Below, piece by piece: positions 35,534 to 44,176 of a stretch of 64,000 bases of DNA; the first letter of the stretch is position 1, and the number at the start of each line of letters is the position of its first letter. Source of the DNA: Nocardiopsis endophytica (GTDB lineage Bacteria > Actinomycetota > Actinomycetes > Streptosporangiales > Streptosporangiaceae); NCBI RefSeq assembly GCF_027706725.1, contig NZ_JAQFWQ010000015.1, positions 22,426-86,425 of the forward strand, in the 5' to 3' direction. The position numbers were made by a program, and so were the translations under genes. The notes under the pieces are model-generated. The model had not been told where the DNA came from. It was given only the letters and a program-made list of their open reading frames with translations, and made no database searches.

Positions 35534-36745
35534 GTGCACTGGATCACCCTGCGCATGCGGGTGCGCACCCCGGTCTTCAACGGCGATGACGGCGCCGGGC
35601 TGCGCCCGGCGTCCCTGCGCGGCCCCATGGCCTTCTGGTTCCGCGCACTGGCGGGCACGGTGGCCGGACCCGACGTGGACACCCTGCGCCGCATGGAAGA
35701 GGCCGTGTTCGGCGCGATGGGCGCCCCCTCACCCATCGCGGTGCGCCTGCCCCGGCCCGTGCCCGTCGAATGGGAGGAGAGGCCTGAATGGCTCAAATAC
35801 GGCGATAAAGATTCCGGACTGGGTTATCTCCTCGGCCAGGGCATGGGGTCCATCGTCGCCAAGCATTATCGCCTTACACGCCCCTACGCGACACCGGAAC
35901 GGGCGGGCCTGTTCCCCCTGCGCATCGGTCTGTCCGGGAATCCTGCCGTCGACGCCCTTGCCCTGGCCAGCCTGTGGCTGCTGTGCGCCTACGGCGGGGT
36001 CGGTGCCCGCGTGCGCCGCGGCTTCGGCGGCCTGTCCATCGAAGGGGTCGGCGACGGCGTCGAGCACTTGGAGGAAACCCCCTGGACCGCGGAGACCCTG
36101 CGCAGCCCCGGCCTGGACCACTACAGCGGCCTCACGAGGCTGTGGACCGACACCCCTGAACTGCGCGAATGCGCCGCCTACCTGCCCAAGCTGGTCGACC
36201 TTCAGAAACCGGGGGTCTTCGCGCGCCCCTGGGAGGAGGACGAGGTGCCGACGTACCCTGTGCTGAGCCGGGCGCGCACCTGCGCCGGACTCAGCGCCGC
36301 CTCCGATCGCACGTGGGAGGGCCTGCTCTCGCACACCGGCAACTGCTTCTCCCGCTTCCGCTCCGCAGCCGCCGCAACACCGGCCACCGTGCACACCAGC
36401 CCACAAGAGAAACAAGCGGACGGCGATGACGCTTCCGGGGCCGCACCGCCGACTCACCCGCTGTTCCCGCTGGGCGCGCTCGGGCTGCCCGTGGTCTACG
36501 CCAACGGCAGCCGGGTCGGTGAGCGTCGCGCGTCCCCGCTGTGGCTGCGCCCCGTGGCCGAGTCGGGCGGCCAGTGGCGCCTGTTCTCCTTCGCCTTCCA
36601 CGACCGCTTCCTGCCCGGCGACTCCCCGGTCGTTCCGACCCATAAGCGCCGGGGACCGGTCGTGGTCCGTGATCACGACGTGGTGGAGCTGAGTCGGCGA
36701 TGGGTGGAGACGATGAGGAAGGAGGCCGATCCGCAGTGGCAGTAG
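35534..36745 (+). CDS. cmr1: Cmr1, type III-B RAMP subunit
   Basis: Cas7-like end subunit of the Cmr complex, 403 residues. WITLRMRVRTPVFNGDD followed by RPASLRGPMAFWFRALAG is the Cmr1 signature; LCAYGGVGARVRRGFGGL is the second Gly-rich RAMP motif. GTG start with GGAGCGG upstream. The gene lies after the accessory pair rather than at the front of the operon, so the accessory genes are embedded within the complex genes. CRISPR array 2 follows. Confidence 0.9.
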   Translation: MHWITLRMRVRTPVFNGDDGAGLRPASLRGPMAFWFRALAGTVAGPDVDTLRRMEEAVFGAMGAPSPIAVRLPRPVPVEWEERPEWLKYGDKDSGLGYLLGQGMGSIVAKHYRLTRPYATPERAGLFPLRIGLSGNPAVDALALASLWLLCAYGGVGARVRRGFGGLSIEGVGDGVEHLEETPWTAETLRSPGLDHYSGLTRLWTDTPELRECAAYLPKLVDLQKPGVFARPWEEDEVPTYPVLSRARTCAGLSAASDRTWEGLLSHTGNCFSRFRSAAAATPATVHTSPQEKQADGDDASGAAPPTHPLFPLGALGLPVVYANGSRVGERRASPLWLRPVAESGGQWRLFSFAFHDRFLPGDSPVVPTHKRRGPVVVRDHDVVELSRRWVETMRKEADPQWQ

Positions 36746-36859
36746 TCCGCGCGCCCGGGACGAGGGCGGGCCAGGGGCCGGTGGGCCTGCTGTCTTCAGG
36801 GGAGGGCGGCACCGGGCTGCAGCGCGGGCGTGTACAGGGGCACCCGCCGGGGCGCTGGA

Positions 36860-37009
36860 ACGGAGGTTCGCGTGCAGCGTGTTTCCGCTGGTCCAGGCAC
36901 CGCACCGGCAGTCTGTGGTGCGCATCACGCAGGTTCGAGGGCCTGGTCGAGAGATCGCGTGCAATCGGGCATCGTCAGCGCAGGTCAGGTGCCGTAGAAT
37001 CCGGCAAGA
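36860..37009 (+). promoter_or_regulatory. Leader of CRISPR array 2
   Basis: TGCAATCGGGCATCG, GCAGGTCAGGTGCCG, TAGAATCCGGCAAGAG immediately precede the first repeat and are nearly identical to the leader of array 3. The TAGAAT resembles a -10 box 6 nt before the repeat-proximal AAGAG. A TTCGCGTGCA block further upstream matches leader 3 more loosely. No gene lies between cmr1 and the array. Confidence 0.75.
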
Positions 37010-37193
37010 GGTTCGAAGGACGTCAAAGCCCGAAGGGCATAAGAACCCGACTGCGCCCGCGACGCCGGTGAAAATCGCCGGGTTCGAAGGACGTCAAAGC
37101 CCGAAGGGCATAAGAACAGTTCCCGAACAGCCTGGCTTTTCGCAGTCGAGGTTATTGGTCCGAAGGACGTCAAAACCCGAAGGGCGGCAATCC
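37010..37193 (+). CRISPR. CRISPR array 2 (3 repeats, 2 spacers)
   Basis: Repeats at 37010-37046, 37081-37117 and a degenerate last one at 37157-37193; spacers of 34 and 39 nt. The 37-nt repeat contains two small hairpins with GAA loops (GTCC-GAA-GGAC and GCCC-GAA-GGGC) and ends in ATAAGAAC. It lies between cmr1 and RT-cas1 in the same orientation as the operon, so the array may also be read through from the cas promoter. Confidence 0.93.
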
Positions 37194-37227
37194 TCAAATG
37201 TAGAAGAACTTCAAACGGGGAGTTCCA

Positions 37228-39114
37228 ATGGGAACCCTGCTCCACCGAGTTGCTTCCGAGGAGTCACTGTCCGCTGCCTGGCATGAGGTACGCGAAAACG
37301 ACCTCGACGACGGTGTGAAGAGCGCGGCCGTCCAGGAATTCGAGAAGGGGGCCCTGCGGCGCCTCCTGGAAATCAGCGAGCAGCTACGCGAGGGAACCTA
37401 CGCCCCCGAGCCCGTGACCGCCTTCGACGTCCCCAAACCCTCCGGCGACGCGCGGCTGCTGGGCATCGGGACGGTCGGCGACCGTGTCGTGGAGCGTGCC
37501 GTGCTCGCGGTCATCGAACCCTGCATCGACCCGGTCCTGCTCCCGTGGAGCTTCGCCTACCGCAAGGGGCTGGGTGTCCCCGACGCGGTACAGGCACTGA
37601 CCGAGGCCCGTGAGAGCGGCAGTACGTGGGTGCTGCGCGCCGGCTTCGCCGACTGCTTCGAGACCATCCCCCGATGGCCGGTCATCACCCGCCTGCGCGA
37701 ACTGGTGCCCGATGCCGAGCTGTGCCTGCTGGTCCAGCACCTCATTCAGCGCAAGGCCCGCGGGCCCGGCGCCCACCGGCTGCGCCCGGGCAGCGGACGG
37801 GGCCTGCACCAGGGCAGCGCATTATCCCCGTTGCTGAGCAACCTCTACCTGGACTCCTTCGACCGCACCCTGCTCCAGCACGGCCGCCAGGTCCTGCGCT
37901 ACGGCGACGACTTCGCCATTCCCTCCGGGTCCCGCCAAGCCGCCGAGCAGGCGCTGGCCCAGGCCACCGAGGCCGCCCGCGAGTGGGGCCTGGAACTCAA
38001 CACGGCCAAATCGCAGATCGTCTCCTTCGACGAAGGCGTGCGCTTCCTGGGACGCACCGTGGGCGGCCACAGCAAGGCCCGTCCCGGTGAGCGGGCCAGC
38101 CCCCTGGAGGCCACCATGTACGTCACCCGGCCCGGGGCGCTGGTGCGCAGCCGGGGCGACCGGGTCCGGGTGGAACACAACGACACCACCCTCATGTCGG
38201 TCAACCTCAAGCGGGTGCGCCAGGTGGTGGGCATCGGGCGGGTCGGATTCAGCACCCCGTTCCTGCACCGGGCCCTACGCCAAGGCGTCGAACTCGTCCT
38301 CCTGGACGATCTCGGCCGCTTCCAGGGGCGCCTGTCGGCGGCCCTGGGCGGAGACGTCCATGTGCGCGCTGCCCAGTACGAGGCCGCGCTGGACGGCGCC
38401 CGCGCATTGGAGCTGGCACGCGTGTTCGTGGCCGGGAAGATCGCCAACCTGCGCACCGGGCTGCTGCGCGCATCACGCCAACGCGGCGCCCGGCCCCTCG
38501 ATATCGCACCTGCGGCCGAACACCTCGCGCACGCCCGGTCCACGGCGCTGGAGGCGCCGGGGATGAACGAACTTCTGGGGACCGAGGGCGCGGCCGCACG
38601 CGAGTACTTCGGCCTCCTGGGGCGGTTGCTGCCCGCCGAATGGGGGTTCACCCACCGGCGGCGGCGCCCGCCGCCCGACCCCGTCAACGCGATGCTGTCC
38701 CTGGGGTACACACTGCTGCTCAACGACGCGGTGGTGGCCTGCCATATCGCCGGCCTGGACCCCGAGGGCGGGTTCCTGCACACCCTGCGCCGCGGCCGCG
38801 CCAGCCTCGCCCTGGACCTGATCGAGGAGTTCCGCCCGCTGATCGTCGATGCCGTCGTCGCCCGCCTGCTGCTGGGCGCCAGGCTGACGCCCGCCGACTT
38901 CGACACCCCGCAGGCCGAGCGCGGCTGCCGTATGAAACCCGATGCGTTGAAGACCTTCCTGGCCGCCTACGAGACACGCATGCTCACCCTCGCGCGCCAT
39001 CCCGGACTGGGGCGGCGGGTGTCTTACCGGACGGCGCTGGTGGCTCAGGCCCGGATGCCGGCCGCCGTCATCGCCGGCGAAGAGCAGGCCTACCGTCCGC
39101 TGGCGTGGCGGTGA
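37228..39114 (+). CDS. cas1: Reverse transcriptase-Cas1 fusion
   Basis: Spacer-integration enzyme of 628 residues joining an N-terminal reverse transcriptase (about 1-290) to Cas1 (about 300-628). RT motifs: FRG-like opening (FDVPKPSGDARLLGI), motif A as FADCFETIP (Asp142), GLHQGSALSPLLSNLYLD, and the catalytic box YGDD at 225-228. Cas1 catalytic residues: Glu453 (LLGTEGAAAREYFG), His518 (GGFLHTL) and Glu533 (LDLIEEFRPLI). Both halves therefore look active, implying spacers can be acquired from RNA. No Cas6 domain is fused; cas6 is separate. ATG start after GGGGAGTTCC. Cas2 follows 7 bp downstream. Confidence 0.95.
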   Translation: MGTLLHRVASEESLSAAWHEVRENDLDDGVKSAAVQEFEKGALRRLLEISEQLREGTYAPEPVTAFDVPKPSGDARLLGIGTVGDRVVERAVLAVIEPCIDPVLLPWSFAYRKGLGVPDAVQALTEARESGSTWVLRAGFADCFETIPRWPVITRLRELVPDAELCLLVQHLIQRKARGPGAHRLRPGSGRGLHQGSALSPLLSNLYLDSFDRTLLQHGRQVLRYGDDFAIPSGSRQAAEQALAQATEAAREWGLELNTAKSQIVSFDEGVRFLGRTVGGHSKARPGERASPLEATMYVTRPGALVRSRGDRVRVEHNDTTLMSVNLKRVRQVVGIGRVGFSTPFLHRALRQGVELVLLDDLGRFQGRLSAALGGDVHVRAAQYEAALDGARALELARVFVAGKIANLRTGLLRASRQRGARPLDIAPAAEHLAHARSTALEAPGMNELLGTEGAAAREYFGLLGRLLPAEWGFTHRRRRPPPDPVNAMLSLGYTLLLNDAVVACHIAGLDPEGGFLHTLRRGRASLALDLIEEFRPLIVDAVVARLLLGARLTPADFDTPQAERGCRMKPDALKTFLAAYETRMLTLARHPGLGRRVSYRTALVAQARMPAAVIAGEEQAYRPLAWR

Positions 39115-39121
39115 GGCGCAG

Positions 39122-39424
39122 ATGGGGACGCACCCGCACCGGCGCCGCTTCTACCTGGTCTGCTACGACATCGCTGATGACGACCGCCGCGAAGAGGTCT
39201 CCGACCTGCTGTCGGGCTATGGCCCGCGCGTGCAGTACAGCGTGTTCGAGGCCGCGGTGACCGGGCCGGAGGCCTACGAAGAACTCACCCGGGGCCTGCG
39301 CGGGCTGATCGAGCAGGACGAGGACCAGGTCCGCATCTACCCGCTGCGGGTTCCCGACCTGGACAAGGTCACCGGTCTGGGCAACAGGCGGCTGGAGGAG
39401 CGCGATGACTTCTGGATCTTGTGA
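39122..39424 (+). CDS. cas2: Cas2 spacer-acquisition protein
   Basis: Partner of Cas1 in the integration complex, 100 residues. RRFYLVCYDIADDDRREEVSD is the first strand and helix with the conserved Asp; QYSVFEAAVTGPE and RIYPL follow in the normal order. It starts 7 bp after RT-cas1, so the two are made together. Leader and array 3 follow directly. Confidence 0.95.
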   Translation: MGTHPHRRRFYLVCYDIADDDRREEVSDLLSGYGPRVQYSVFEAAVTGPEAYEELTRGLRGLIEQDEDQVRIYPLRVPDLDKVTGLGNRRLEERDDFWIL

Positions 39425-39430
39425 GCGGCT

Positions 39431-39610
39431 GTGTACAGCCATGCATGAGGATCGGTCGAAGAGCATGATCGCGTGCATGGCGTCGTCGCAGCTCAAGGAG
39501 TCGTTTCGCCGCAATATGGCGTGCGCCACCATGGCTGTTGGCGCCGGTCGGGCGGTGCCGTGCAATCGGACATCGTCGACGCAGGTCAGGTGCCGTAGAA
39601 TCCGGCAAGA
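39431..39610 (+). promoter_or_regulatory. Leader of CRISPR array 3
   Basis: The repeat-proximal 55 nt are almost identical to leader 2 (TGCAATCGGACATCG, GCAGGTCAGGTGCCG, TAGAATCCGGCAAGAG). Blocks at 39468-39497 (TCGCGTGCATGGC, TCGCAGCTCAAG) match leader 1 on the other strand, as does TGTACAGC about 35 nt earlier. It starts directly after the cas2 stop. Confidence 0.75.
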
Positions 39611-39718
39611 GGTTCGAAGGACGTCAAAGCCCGAAGGGCATAAGAACGACGGAGTGTCTGATTACTACCACGGCATGTTTTGGTCCGAAGGACGTCAAAG
39701 CCCGAAGAGTGGAGGTTG
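39611..39718 (+). CRISPR. CRISPR array 3 (2 repeats, 1 spacer)
   Basis: An intact 37-nt repeat at 39611-39647, one 34-nt spacer (39648-39681) and a degenerate terminal repeat (39682-39718, mutated after CCCGAAG). Same repeat as arrays 1 and 2. It is the minimum functional array; the remaining sequence to 39952 contains no further repeats or genes. Confidence 0.87.
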
Positions 39719-39952
39719 TTTGCGTGGGAACGTGGATTGAGGGGACGGGGCTGCCCAGGGTGTCGTCAGGCGGTCGACAGGCCGTGTAGTGCGCGCATTG
39801 GACGTTGAAACCTATCGCCCTGGCCGTACCGCTTCCCGGTGATAGGTCGGCGTGCTTGAGGAGGGCGGAAGGGGCGCACGCCGGGGGAGGAGATCATGCC
39901 GTGAAGCTAGGAGAGTGACTTCTCGGCACACCAGAAGTTTGCTCGTGTTTGC

Positions 39953-40285
39953 TCACTCGGTTTCGTCGGCGGCTCGAGTGATCAATTCACGGGCCGCGCG
40001 GCCGTACACCGCCGCCTGCCGCAGTCGTTCGAAGGCGTGGGCGTACTGGGCGATCTCCCGTGGCTGGGTGATGGTCAGCTTCGCGCTGTAGAGGGCGTCT
40101 GAAAAGGGGCAGGGCGTGGCTCTGGCCATGCGCCGCACCAGGATCAGGCCCATCGCGAGGCAGAGGACGTTCTCCGAAATCACTGGCCGGTACTCGTAGT
40201 CCTTGCTGGTGCGCTGGAACTTGCCCAGCCAGGCGAAGGTCCTCTCCACCATCCACCTGCGCGGTACCACCGCGAAGCGGGGCAC
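39953..40285 (-). pseudogene. IS5-type transposase fragment joined to a DUF5753-like tail
   Basis: The first 55 residues ([20 protein letters not shown] and [17 protein letters not shown]) are the C-terminal end of an IS5-group DDE transposase; the catalytic parts are missing. From about residue 65 on, the frame continues as [22 protein letters not shown] and [12 protein letters not shown]. This matches the C-terminal helices of the DUF5753 domain found in actinobacterial XRE regulators. It is a chimera left by insertion and deletion at the right edge of the CRISPR island, not a working transposase. Confidence 0.65.
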
Positions 40286-40687
40286 CGGCGGCGATGGTTC
40301 CGCTGAAGCGGGTCCGTAGCGGCGCGGCCGGGTAGCGGGGTCCCGACGAACGGGGTGGCCCTGTGCCGGGCGGTGGGCGCCCGGTGCGGGGCCGCCCTGT
40401 GTTGTCCCGGGGCGGATGTGGGCCCGGGCTGTGGTGGCCGATTCCGGGGTCCCTGGTGCGGCTGGGGCCCGTGGGGCGGGGGACTGATCGCTGTGGGGTG
40501 GATCCGTGCCCGGGGCGCCGGGGGTTCCGGGCGGGGCGTGGGGCGGCCCCGGGGCGTACTGGTGTGCCCGGTGGTGGGAGGGCCTGTCCAGGGTTGGGTC
40601 CGAGCCGGGGAGCGACCGACGAGCCCGAGATGGGGTGGACCCCAGGCCTGTGCGGGGTGTGTGTAGCCGTCTGACCTGGGGTTATGT
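40286..40687. other. G-rich non-coding stretch
   Basis: No gene supported. The plus strand is extremely rich in G and T, giving Pro/Arg/His-rich open frames on the minus strand that have no ribosome site and no family resemblance. Confidence 0.5.
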
Positions 40688-40763
40688 TGGCGCACCCGGC
40701 AGGATTCGAACCTGCGACCGTTGGATTAGAAGTCCAGTGCTCTATCCACTGAGCTACGGGTGC
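40688..40763 (-). tRNA. tRNA-Arg (anticodon TCT)
   Basis: Read on the minus strand: acceptor stem GCACCCG pairs with CGGGTGC, D-arm TAGCTCAGTGGATAGAGC, anticodon loop CTTCTAA with anticodon TCT, and T-arm with GGTTCGAATCC. Discriminator G is followed by an encoded CCA (40688-40690). It reads AGA codons, which are rare in such GC-rich genomes. Its 3' end faces the CRISPR island, a classic position for island insertion, though no duplicated attachment sequence was found. Confidence 0.96.
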
Positions 40764-40952
40764 CCGATTCAATTGTGTCGCGGTGCGACAGGCGGCGATG
40801 CCAGGGCTGCCTGCAGGATCACAGGGCGTGGGGCGGGGCGTGGCCCGTGCTCCTGCGATCGGGGCGGGGTCCGTATCGCGGCCTGCCGTCGACCTCGGGG
40901 CGACATCCTACGGTATTCGGGCGATGTCACCCATGGTCGGGCAAAAATATAA

Positions 40953-40974
40953 CAACTACGGACATTCGTAGTTG
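40953..40974. promoter_or_regulatory. Inverted repeat in an A/T-rich patch
   Basis: CAACTACG-GACATT-CGTAGTTG is a perfect 8-bp inverted repeat just after AAAATATAA, in otherwise GC-rich non-coding DNA between the tRNA and the cobalamin genes. It resembles a regulator site; the regulated gene is not evident. The rest of 40764-41137 shows nothing coding. Confidence 0.4.
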
Positions 40975-41137
40975 CGTCTCGTTACCACGCGGGCTCCACC
41001 AAATCGACTGCTATCGGCTCCTCACCACACGTTACCCGTGATTAACCCCGCGTGTGGTGCACCCTCGGCGCGTTTCGCGAAGTCGGTGGCGGGGTGGCCG
41101 GCCGCGCGGCCCTGTCCGGCCCCGTGCGGTGGGCCGG

Positions 41138-41166
41138 GACCGCCCGGCCGCGGTGGCCGGGCGGTC
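41138..41166 (-). terminator. Hairpin after the 19-residue gene
   Basis: GACCGCCCGGCC and its exact complement flank a 5-nt loop 14 bp after the stop codon of the small minus-strand frame, closing a compact transcription unit. Confidence 0.6.
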
Positions 41167-41179
41167 GGCCGCTGCGGCC

Positions 41180-41239
41180 TCAGAAGACCCAGAACACACC
41201 GGCCGAGGCCAGCCAGTTCAGGGCCGCTAGGACGCTCAT
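41180..41239 (-). CDS. Tiny hydrophobic peptide (19 aa)
   Basis: A 19-residue frame, MSVLAALNWLASAGVFWVF, is preceded by the very strong GGAGGGAGG and followed by a perfect terminator hairpin. The peptide is one continuous hydrophobic segment ending in aromatic residues, so it would insert in or lie on the membrane. It is divergent from cbiB. Possible roles include a leader peptide, a type I toxin-like peptide or a small membrane regulator; none can be shown from sequence. It may also be chance, since short frames are frequent. Confidence 0.42.
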   Translation of the reverse strand: MSVLAALNWLASAGVFWVF

Positions 41240-41492
41240 CCTCCCTCCTCTCCCGTCCGCACTTCCAACCAGGCGGGGGAGCTCGGAGGAGGGAGACGAG
41301 GATGCTCGTGTCGCGGTCGGAGCAAACCGGGCTTGCCGAGGATTTGGCCGATCCCGGACACGCCCGTGGACGGTGGGGCGGCCGTGGACGGTGCGGCGCC
41401 CGTGGCGCGGCGGGCGAGGCCGGGGCGCCCCCGCCCGCGTAGCGGTCGGCCTCGCTTCGGGCCCCGTGACCGGCGGCGCTACGGTTGTGCCC

Positions 41493-42557
41493 GTGACTTC
41501 GCCTCGATCCCGTCCCGGACGCCCGCCCTCCCGCCCCTCCACACCCCCGGCGGGAGTGGAGCGCGGCGGTCCGGTGTGGCCGACATCGGCCGGGCTCATC
41601 GCCGGAGCCGTCCTCGACCGCCTGATCCCCGACCCCCGGCGCGGCCACCCCGTGGCCGTCTTCGGTTCCGCCGCCGCCCGCCTTGAGCAGGTCCTCTACC
41701 GGCCCTCCCGCGCGCGCGGCGCCCTCTTCACCGCCCTCGCCGTCGGGACAGCCGCCGGACTCGGTGCCGGCCTCGGTGCCGCCGTCGAGCGTGCGGCGGG
41801 CCCCACGGGGCGCGCCGCAGCCGCCTCAGCCACCGCTGCAGCCACCGCCGGGGCCACCTGGGCGGCCCTCGGCGGGGCAATGCTCGCGCGCGAGGCCGAG
41901 GCCATCGCCGACGCCCTGGAGTCCGGCGACCTGGACGAGGCCCGCCGCCGCCTCCCCGGCCTGTGCGGCCGTGATCCGTCCGTCCTGGACGAGAAGGGCA
42001 TCGCCCGCGCCACCGTCGAATCCGTCGCCGAGAACACCTCCGACGCCGTCGTCGGCCCCCTCGTCTGGGGCGCCCTGCTCGGCCTGCCCGGCCTGCTCGG
42101 CTACCGCGCCGCCAACACCCTCGACGCGATGGTGGGCCACCGCTCCGAGCGCTATGAGCGCTTCGGCGCCGCATCCGCCCGCCTGGACGACGTGGCGAAC
42201 TGGGCGCCCTCCCGACTGACCGCGCTGCTGGCGTGTGCCGCCGCCCCCCTCGTCGGCGGAAGCCCGCGCCGCGCGCTGCGCGTCACCGCACGCGACGGCG
42301 ACCGCCACCCCAGCCCCAACTCCGGCCGCTGCGAGGCGGCCTTCGCCGGCGCCCTCGACCTGCGTCTGGGCGGCACCAACCGGTACGGAGACCGCGTGGA
42401 GCACCGTCCCGAGCTGGGGGAGGGCCGCCACCCTGAGGCCGCCGACATCCGCCGCGCCGTCGCCCTGGCGCGCGCTGTGGACGCCGGGGCGGCCGCCGTC
42501 GCCGCGGCGGTCGCCGTCCTCCCGGCCCTCCCGGCCCTCCCCGGGGGCCGACGGTGA
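41493..42557 (+). CDS. cbiB: CbiB/CobD cobinamide-phosphate synthase
   Basis: Attaches aminopropanol (phosphate) to adenosyl-cobyric acid in cobalamin synthesis; integral membrane protein, 354 residues from GTG 41493. Motifs: [20 protein letters not shown] at the start, [46 protein letters not shown], and [15 protein letters not shown]. The family start is shortly after the GTG; a second in-frame GTG at 41487 is equally possible and neither has a strong ribosome site. An Arg/Pro-rich leader of 30 residues is unusual. The stop overlaps the cobQ start by 4 nt. Confidence 0.92.
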   Translation: MTSPRSRPGRPPSRPSTPPAGVERGGPVWPTSAGLIAGAVLDRLIPDPRRGHPVAVFGSAAARLEQVLYRPSRARGALFTALAVGTAAGLGAGLGAAVERAAGPTGRAAAASATAAATAGATWAALGGAMLAREAEAIADALESGDLDEARRRLPGLCGRDPSVLDEKGIARATVESVAENTSDAVVGPLVWGALLGLPGLLGYRAANTLDAMVGHRSERYERFGAASARLDDVANWAPSRLTALLACAAAPLVGGSPRRALRVTARDGDRHPSPNSGRCEAAFAGALDLRLGGTNRYGDRVEHRPELGEGRHPEAADIRRAVALARAVDAGAAAVAAAVAVLPALPALPGGRR

Positions 42558-44107
42558 CCGGGCGCGCCGGGCAGGCCCCGGCACTCCTGGTCGCGGGCAC
42601 CACCTCCGACGCGGGCAAGAGCGTGGTCGCGGCCGGCCTGTGCCGCTGGCTGGCCCGCCAAGGGGTGCGGGTCGCCCCCTTCAAGGCCCAGAACATGTCG
42701 CTCAATTCGGTGGTCACGCCGGACGGCGCCGAGATCGGCCGCGCCCAGGCGATGCAGGCCGCCGCGGCGGGCATCGAGCCCTCCGCCGCCATGAATCCCG
42801 TGCTGCTCAAGCCCGGCGGCGACCGCACCAGCCAGGTCGTCGTGCGCGGGCGCCCGGTGGGCGAGGCCGACGCCGTGGGCTACCGCGCCTACCGGGACCG
42901 CCTGCGGGAGGTCGCCGCCGAGTCCCTGGCCGAGCTGCGCTCCGAGTACGACGCCGTCATCTGCGAGGGTGCGGGCAGCCCGGCCGAGATCAACCTGCGC
43001 GCCGGGGACATCGCCAACATGGGCCTGGCCCGCGCCGCCGACCTCCCGGTGCTGGTCGTCGGGGACATCGACCGCGGCGGGGTGTTCGCCTCCATGTACG
43101 GCACCCTGGCGCTGCTCGAGCCGGAGGACCAGGCGCTGGTCACGGGCTTCGTCGTGAACAAGTTCCGGGGCGCCCCCGAGCTGCTGGAGCCCGGACTGGA
43201 GATGGTCCGCGGGCTCACGGGCCGCCCCGTGCTCGGGGTGCTGCCCTGGCTGGACGGGCTCTGGCTGGACGTGGAGGACTCGCTGGCGCTGAGTGTCGAC
43301 CGCGGGCCCGCGCAGGCCCCGGTGGGCGGGCGCTCGCTCAGGGTCGCGGTCGTCCGCCTCCCCCGGATCAGCAACTTCACCGACATCGACGCGCTGACGG
43401 TGGAGCCCGGGGTGGACGTCCGCTTCGTCACCGGGGCCCACGAGCTGGACGACGCCGACCTGGTCGTGCTGCCCGGCAGCCGCGCCACCGTCTCCGACCT
43501 GGCGTGGCTGCGCGAGCGCGGCCTGGACCGGGCGGTCGCCGAGCGCGCCCGGCGGGGGCTGCCGGTGTTGGGCATCTGCGGCGGCTACCAGATGCTGGCG
43601 CGGCGCATCGACGACGAGGTGGAGTCCGGCGCCGGCAGCGTCGACGGGCTGGGGCTGCTGCCGGTCGGCGTGCGGTTCGCGAAGGAGAAGACCCTGGGCC
43701 GCCCGCGCGGCACCGCCTACGGCGAGGACGTGGTGGGCTACGAGATCCACCACGCTGTGGCGGAGGTCGACTGGGCGGGAGCGTCGCCCGGAACGGCCGG
43801 GGGAACGGAGGCGCCGCGGCCGTTCCTCGACGGCTGCCGTACGGGGTCGGTGTGGGGCACCACCTGGCACGGAGCCTTTGAGAACGACGCCTTCCGGCGG
43901 GCCTTCCTGGCCGACGTCGCACGGGTGGCCGACCGCGACTTCCGCCCTGCGCCCGACACCGACTTCGCCGAAGCGCGCGCTTCGCGGCTGGACGCCCTCG
44001 GCGACCTGGTCGAGGACCACATGGACACCGACGCCGTCTGGCGCCTCCTGGAGAAGGGGGCACCGGAGGGCCTACCGGTCATTCCCCCGGCGGGTCCGCC
44101 GCTCTGA
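42554..44107 (+). CDS. cobQ: Cobyric acid synthase (CobQ/CbiP)
   Basis: Glutamine-dependent amidase that converts four side chains of adenosyl-cobyrinic a,c-diamide to amides; 517 residues. The N-terminal ATPase domain has [15 protein letters not shown] (P-loop) and [11 protein letters not shown]; the C-terminal type I glutamine amidotransferase domain has the nucleophile Cys in [11 protein letters not shown] and the His in [13 protein letters not shown] start overlapping cbiB by 4 nt. This pair forms the late, adenosyl-dependent part of the cobalamin pathway. Confidence 0.96.
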   Translation: MTGRAGQAPALLVAGTTSDAGKSVVAAGLCRWLARQGVRVAPFKAQNMSLNSVVTPDGAEIGRAQAMQAAAAGIEPSAAMNPVLLKPGGDRTSQVVVRGRPVGEADAVGYRAYRDRLREVAAESLAELRSEYDAVICEGAGSPAEINLRAGDIANMGLARAADLPVLVVGDIDRGGVFASMYGTLALLEPEDQALVTGFVVNKFRGAPELLEPGLEMVRGLTGRPVLGVLPWLDGLWLDVEDSLALSVDRGPAQAPVGGRSLRVAVVRLPRISNFTDIDALTVEPGVDVRFVTGAHELDDADLVVLPGSRATVSDLAWLRERGLDRAVAERARRGLPVLGICGGYQMLARRIDDEVESGAGSVDGLGLLPVGVRFAKEKTLGRPRGTAYGEDVVGYEIHHAVAEVDWAGASPGTAGGTEAPRPFLDGCRTGSVWGTTWHGAFENDAFRRAFLADVARVADRDFRPAPDTDFAEARASRLDALGDLVEDHMDTDAVWRLLEKGAPEGLPVIPPAGPPL

Positions 44108-44176
44108 GAGTCCTCGTGAGGGCTGCCCGGAAGGCCGGTCCGCGGTGGGCGGCCGTCGGAGGCGATGCCCCGCCTC

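Noticed and set aside
40180..40695. Minus-strand Pro/His-rich frame beside the tRNA gene
   Set aside because: No ribosome site or homology; composition reflects strand base bias.
40688..40763. Attachment-site duplication of the tRNA 3' end
   Set aside because: I searched by eye for the T-arm/acceptor sequence at the left island edge (24.2-26.1 kb) and found none.
41302..41442. 46-residue plus-strand frame with a GGAGGAGGGA site
   Set aside because: The protein is Gly/Arg/Ala-rich with no shape, and the purine-rich site is the complement-side neighbour of the stronger minus-strand small gene; not convincing enough to annotate.
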